64,000 nucleotides of DNA from positions 2,294,001 to 2,358,000 of the forward strand of contig OZ245773.1 of the NCBI GenBank assembly GCA_965227645.1. The letters are read 5' to 3'. This document shows positions 60,924 through 64,000 of this stretch, in pieces; the first letter of the stretch is position 1; every line of letters begins with the position of its first letter. The notes beneath the pieces are model-generated. The model was not told the origin of the DNA and made no database searches. It saw only the letters and a list, made by a program, of their open reading frames with translations. The stretch is from Flavimaribacter sp024343425. Lineage in GTDB: Bacteria; Pseudomonadota; Alphaproteobacteria; Rhizobiales; Rhizobiaceae. The translations under genes were made by a program, and so were the position numbers.

Positions 60924-62237
60924 ATGAACAACCCCAGAAGCCCCGAACGGATAGAGTATGCGGTAGAGGGCGGCCACCTTCTGTCCGGCGCGATCGAGCC
61001 TTCCGGCAACAAGAACGCAGCGTTGCCGATTATTTGCGCGGCTCTGTTAACTGACCAGCCGGTCGAACTCTCCAATGTTCCGCGTATTCGCGATGTCGAG
61101 GCCCTGATCGAACTGATCCGCTCTCTGGGGGTCGAAGCGGTCTGGACCGGTGCGAATGATTTGACAATTCATGCGCAGGTCGTCCAACCGACGCGGCTTG
61201 ACCCCGATTTGTGTTCGCGGATCAGGGCGTCGATCCTGCTTGCGGGACCGGTGCTTGCCCGTTGCGGGCAGATAACGTTGCCGCCGCCGGGCGGCGACGT
61301 AATCGGCCGGCGACGGCTCGACAGCCATTTCCTGGCCTTGCAGCAGCTTGGCGCCGATGTTTCGCTCAACCGCGAAATCGTGTTTCAGGCTGATCGTCTG
61401 ACCGGCGCCGACGTTTTCCTGGACGAGCCTTCAGTGACTGCGACGGAAAACGCGCTCTGCGCTGCGGTCGCAGCCAGCGGAACAACGGTTCTGCGCAATT
61501 GCGCATCCGAACCGCACGTGCAAGATCTCGCGCATTTTCTGAACAGGATGGGCGCCCGGATTGAAGGAATTGGCTCCAACTGCATGACGATCGAGGGTGA
61601 TCGACCGCTCGGACGTGTCAGCCACCGTATCGGCCCGGATCATATTGAGGTTGGATCCCTGATTGGCCTTGCGGCGGCGACCGGCTCGGAAATCCGGATC
61701 ACGAATGCAGGCGTTGACCAGTTGCGTTCGACCCTGATGGGGTTTGAAAAGCTCGGGATCAACTGCGCGATCAAGGGCGACGACGTGATCGTCACTGCAG
61801 AGCAATCAAAGCTCATACAGCCGGACTTCGGCGGCCATGTCCCCAAAATCGAGGATCAGCCCTGGCCCGCCTTCCCCGCCGATACGATGTCGATTGCGAT
61901 TGTCACCGCCACCCAGTGCACCGGCATGGTGCTGATGTTCGAGAAGATGTTCGAATCCCGCATGTTCTTCGTCGACAAGCTTATCGCAATGGGGGCAAGG
62001 ATTGTACTGTGCGACCCCCACAGAGCGGTCATATCCGGACCGACGCGGTTGAAAGCCGCACGTCTGGAAAGCCCGGATATCAGGGCTGGCATGGCCATGC
62101 TCATAGCCGCGATGGCTGCCGACGGAACATCGATTATCAACAACGCCCAGCAAATCGAACGCGGCTACGAGCGGATCGAGGAACGACTGAACGCCATTGG
62201 CGCGCGGATCACGCGGACCCCTGCGCGTCCCGCCTGA
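60924..62237 (+). CDS. UDP-N-acetylglucosamine 1-carboxyvinyltransferase (MurA family) with Asp in the fosfomycin loop
   Basis: 437 residues of the EPSP-synthase fold. It should transfer enolpyruvyl from PEP to UDP-GlcNAc, the first committed step of peptidoglycan synthesis. Visible: SGNKNAALPIICA (Lys30/Asn31), PPPGGDVIGRRRLDSH (loop 122-136), PWPAFPADTMSIAI (catalytic Asp) and DIRAGMAMLIAAMA (Arg). The catalytic-loop Cys of most MurA proteins (E. coli Cys115) is Asp125 here, the change known to make mycobacterial MurA resistant to fosfomycin. It may be the only MurA or a second copy; the window cannot tell, so no gene symbol is given. Confidence 0.88.
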   Translation: MNNPRSPERIEYAVEGGHLLSGAIEPSGNKNAALPIICAALLTDQPVELSNVPRIRDVEALIELIRSLGVEAVWTGANDLTIHAQVVQPTRLDPDLCSRIRASILLAGPVLARCGQITLPPPGGDVIGRRRLDSHFLALQQLGADVSLNREIVFQADRLTGADVFLDEPSVTATENALCAAVAASGTTVLRNCASEPHVQDLAHFLNRMGARIEGIGSNCMTIEGDRPLGRVSHRIGPDHIEVGSLIGLAAATGSEIRITNAGVDQLRSTLMGFEKLGINCAIKGDDVIVTAEQSKLIQPDFGGHVPKIEDQPWPAFPADTMSIAIVTATQCTGMVLMFEKMFESRMFFVDKLIAMGARIVLCDPHRAVISGPTRLKAARLESPDIRAGMAMLIAAMAADGTSIINNAQQIERGYERIEERLNAIGARITRTPARPA

Positions 62238-62243
62238 CAGGCG

Positions 62244-62633
62244 CTATTCGCCGGCTTGCAGATCAATGGTGAGTTCGGCGCCGCCAAGCCCGTGAACCTT
62301 GTCATGTCCGCGCACGGTGACGCTGTTGACGCCCGCGGGAACAGCGACTCCGGACAAGCTGCGCGTGAAGGGCTGTTCCTCGACATGCGGATGCAGCAAA
62401 ACGCGCTCGCCATAGACTGTTCCGTCCGGACCGACGACGTCCCAGCGATCAGCGTAATGATTCCATCCCTCGTCTTCGTGGCGCAGCGTAACGGAAAATG
62501 TCCAGCTTCCATCGGCGGCCTGCCTGGCGTCGACCGCCATCACATCGACCTCGCCTGCAGCCGCCGTCGCAGTTGCAAGACCAACGGTCACAATCATGGC
62601 CGCGCCTTTGGGAATCAGCCTTGATAAGCCCAT
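62244..62633 (-). CDS. Conserved secreted protein of unknown function
   Basis: 129 residues from ATG 62633 (ATG 62660 would add nine). Signal peptide about 1-27 (MIVTVGLATATAAAGEVD). The mature part is all-beta in pattern: FSVTLRHEDEGWNHYADRWDVV, VLLHPHVEEQPFTRSL and VPAGVNSVTVRGHDKVHGLGGAE, with many His that could bind metal. Convergent with the MurA-like gene 6 bp away. Small proteins of this kind occur in other alphaproteobacteria, without known function. Confidence 0.72.
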   Translation of the reverse strand: MGLSRLIPKGAAMIVTVGLATATAAAGEVDVMAVDARQAADGSWTFSVTLRHEDEGWNHYADRWDVVGPDGTVYGERVLLHPHVEEQPFTRSLSGVAVPAGVNSVTVRGHDKVHGLGGAELTIDLQAGE

Positions 62634-62726
62634 CGTCGCCTCCTTCTTCAGGAGACGCAATCTGACATTCGTGGAGGCTCGGACAAAATCAAAATCGTGC
62701 GATGACGCCGGTCGGGCAATCGGCGA

Positions 62727-63170
62727 TCAAAACGGAATGTCGTCGTCCAGATCATTCGCCATGCCGCCGCCGCCCTGGCGCGACGGCTGTCCGTAATCCC
62801 CCCGGTCGTCATTGTCGCCCCTGCCGTCCAGCATAGTGAGCGAGGAATTGAAGCCCTGCAGCACGACTTCGGTGGAATAGCGATCCTGTCCGCTCTGGTC
62901 CTGCCACTTGCGGGTTTGCAACTGCCCTTCAAGATAGATTTTGGAGCCCTTGCGGAGATATTGTTCGGCGATCTTGCACAGGCCTTCATTGAAAATGACG
63001 ACGCGGTGCCATTCGGTCCGTTCGCGACGTTCGCCGGAATTGCGGTCGCGCCAGGTTTCCGAGGTGGCGACGCGCAGGTTTGCGATCGGCCGTCCGTCCT
63101 GCGTGCGGCGAATTTCCGGATCGGCCCCGAGATTCCCCACCAGAATGACCTTGTTGACACTACCCGCCAT
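62727..63170 (-). CDS. ssb: Single-stranded DNA-binding protein
   Basis: 147 residues: an OB fold (1-110; VNKVILVGNLGADPEIRRTQ, WHRVVIFNEGLCKIAEQYLRKGSKIYLEGQLQTR), a Gly/Gln-rich linker (QPSRQGGGGM) and the acidic protein-interaction tip DDDIPF. Coats ssDNA in replication, repair and recombination. It diverges from uvrA, with a LexA box between them, so both are likely SOS-induced. Confidence 0.96.
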   Translation of the reverse strand: MAGSVNKVILVGNLGADPEIRRTQDGRPIANLRVATSETWRDRNSGERRERTEWHRVVIFNEGLCKIAEQYLRKGSKIYLEGQLQTRKWQDQSGQDRYSTEVVLQGFNSSLTMLDGRGDNDDRGDYGQPSRQGGGGMANDLDDDIPF

Positions 63171-63297
63171 GACTTTTCCTCACTGGATTTTGAAAAGGTT
63201 CGCCGCGTTTGCCGCGCGGCCCCTGAAATTTCGCCCGACAATAGACCAATTGACCGGCCATTGCCGGATGGAATTGCTCTTTCCACAGGAGCTTTTT

Positions 63298-63312
63298 GTT
63301 CCTATTATGTTC
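63298..63312. promoter_or_regulatory. Alphaproteobacterial LexA (SOS) box between ssb and uvrA
   Basis: GTTC-CTATTAT-GTTC fits the direct-repeat LexA operator of alphaproteobacteria (GTTC-N7-GTTC) exactly. A third GTTC follows at 63315-63318. It lies about 200 bp before uvrA and 130 bp before ssb, in the 342-bp divergent gap that holds nothing else I can name. SOS control of uvrA is well known in this class. Confidence 0.85.
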
Positions 63313-63512
63313 TAGTTCGTGTAAAGCTGGCTGTCAAACGATTCCCCAGCGCCGAGTTCTCGCCCTGTGGTCACAAAGCTATTCGAGATTACATCTCGAC
63401 ATTCGATGTTCAGGAACTAGATTATGAGGCTGCACAGGAAGCGGCACGAGCCAGACTTTGGCGCTTTTCAAGACAACCGGACACATGACCGACGGAGCGC
63501 GGACGACAAGGC

Positions 63513-64000
63513 ATGAGCGAACTGAAGACCATTTCCATACGCGGCGCCCGCGAGCATAATCTGAAGAATGTCGATCTCGACCTGCCCCGCAACCGGCTGA
63601 TCGTGATGACCGGGCTGTCCGGCTCGGGGAAATCTTCACTGGCTTTCGACACGATTTACGCGGAAGGCCAGCGCCGGTATGTGGAGAGCCTCTCGGCCTA
63701 CGCCCGGCAATTCCTGGAGATGATGCAGAAGCCGGATGTCGACCAGATCGACGGCCTGTCGCCTGCGATTTCGATCGAGCAGAAGACCACGTCGCGCAAC
63801 CCGCGTTCGACGGTGGGAACGGTCACTGAAATCTACGATTATCTGCGCCTTCTCTTCGCGCGCGTCGGCGTGCCCTATTCGCCCGCAACGGGTCTACCCA
63901 TCGAGAGCCAGACGGTCAGCCAGATGGTGGACCGCGTCATGATGTTGGAGGAAGGCACGCGGCTCTATATCCTTGCTCCGCTGGTGCGCGGTCGCAAGGG
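63513..64000 (+). CDS. uvrA: Excinuclease ABC subunit A (5' part, runs off the window)
   Basis: The first 162 residues of UvrA, the damage-recognition ATPase of nucleotide excision repair. IRGAREHNLKNVDLDLPRNRL and Walker A GLSGSGKSSLAFDTIYAEGQ are typical, then SLSAYARQFLEMMQKPDVDQ and EQKTTSRNPRSTVGTVTEIYDY. The 3' end is outside the window. ATG 63513 follows ACAAGG. Preceded by the LexA box. Confidence 0.96.
   Translation, partial: MSELKTISIRGAREHNLKNVDLDLPRNRLIVMTGLSGSGKSSLAFDTIYAEGQRRYVESLSAYARQFLEMMQKPDVDQIDGLSPAISIEQKTTSRNPRSTVGTVTEIYDYLRLLFARVGVPYSPATGLPIESQTVSQMVDRVMMLEEGTRLYILAPLVRGRK

Noticed and set aside
62916..63488. 190-codon plus-strand frame across ssb into the uvrA promoter
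   Set aside because: Mostly antisense to ssb and crosses the LexA box; no family features.

Overview
The window looks like a chromosomal piece of an alphaproteobacterium of the order Hyphomicrobiales (Rhizobiales). Support for this comes from the gene order (uvrA/ssb, MarC, gyrA, coaD, two cyclophilins, queA, tgt), from a DUF2155 protein next to an NDUFA12-like complex I accessory protein, from an RNase E with a long low-complexity insert in its S1 domain, and from an alphaproteobacterial LexA box (GTTC-N7-GTTC) between ssb and uvrA. Base composition is GC-rich except for a clearly AT-richer stretch at about 40.9-44.4 kb.

Layout. 1-3.45 kb is a worn mobile region: a truncated ORF, two homologous 78-bp hairpins, a DUF3102 remnant, a class III nucleotide cyclase, an integrase C-terminal remnant and an IS481-family element, ending at the 3' end of tRNA-Thr(UGU). 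3.6-23.4 kb is core: nadK, prfB with its programmed frameshift, PBP1A, amiC, rne, an aminotransferase, a DsbA-like protein, aroQ-accB-accC-aat, small conserved genes and gatB. 23.5-27.5 kb is a cyoABCD ubiquinol oxidase operon without cyoE in the window. 27.5-32.8 kb holds a tightly coupled minus-strand cassette (carbamoyltransferase, SxtJ-like protein, 50-aa DUF5989 protein, SGNH hydrolase), with a membrane glycosyltransferase-like gene diverging from it. 32.8-35.8 kb has an acyl-CoA ligase, a TPR remnant and a nitroreductase.

35.8-40.9 kb is a large autotransporter gene split by an 841-bp IS5-family element. Removing the element plus one TA duplication restores one reading frame of about 1,430 codons. 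40.9-44.4 kb is AT-richer, with orphan membrane proteins and two copies of an unusual repeat element, and ends at tRNA-Leu(GAG).

44.6-64 kb returns to core metabolism: lipB, a propionyl/acetyl-CoA carboxylase alpha subunit, an EamA transporter, a metallophosphoesterase, an XRE regulator, glutathione-dependent formaldehyde detoxification (adhC and fghA with a DUF188 gene between), tgt-queA, two cyclophilins, coaD, two tiny membrane ORFs, gyrA, marC, a MurA homologue with Asp at the fosfomycin-target Cys position, ssb and the 5' part of uvrA.

The points most worth a second look are the paired covarying hairpins, the reversible autotransporter disruption, the carbamoyltransferase cassette, the expanding repeat at 43.2-44.3 kb, the MurA Cys-to-Asp change, Gln at the quinolone-resistance position of GyrA, the loss of two zinc-ligand cysteines in Tgt, and a GNAT gene whose conserved N-terminus has no ordinary start codon.
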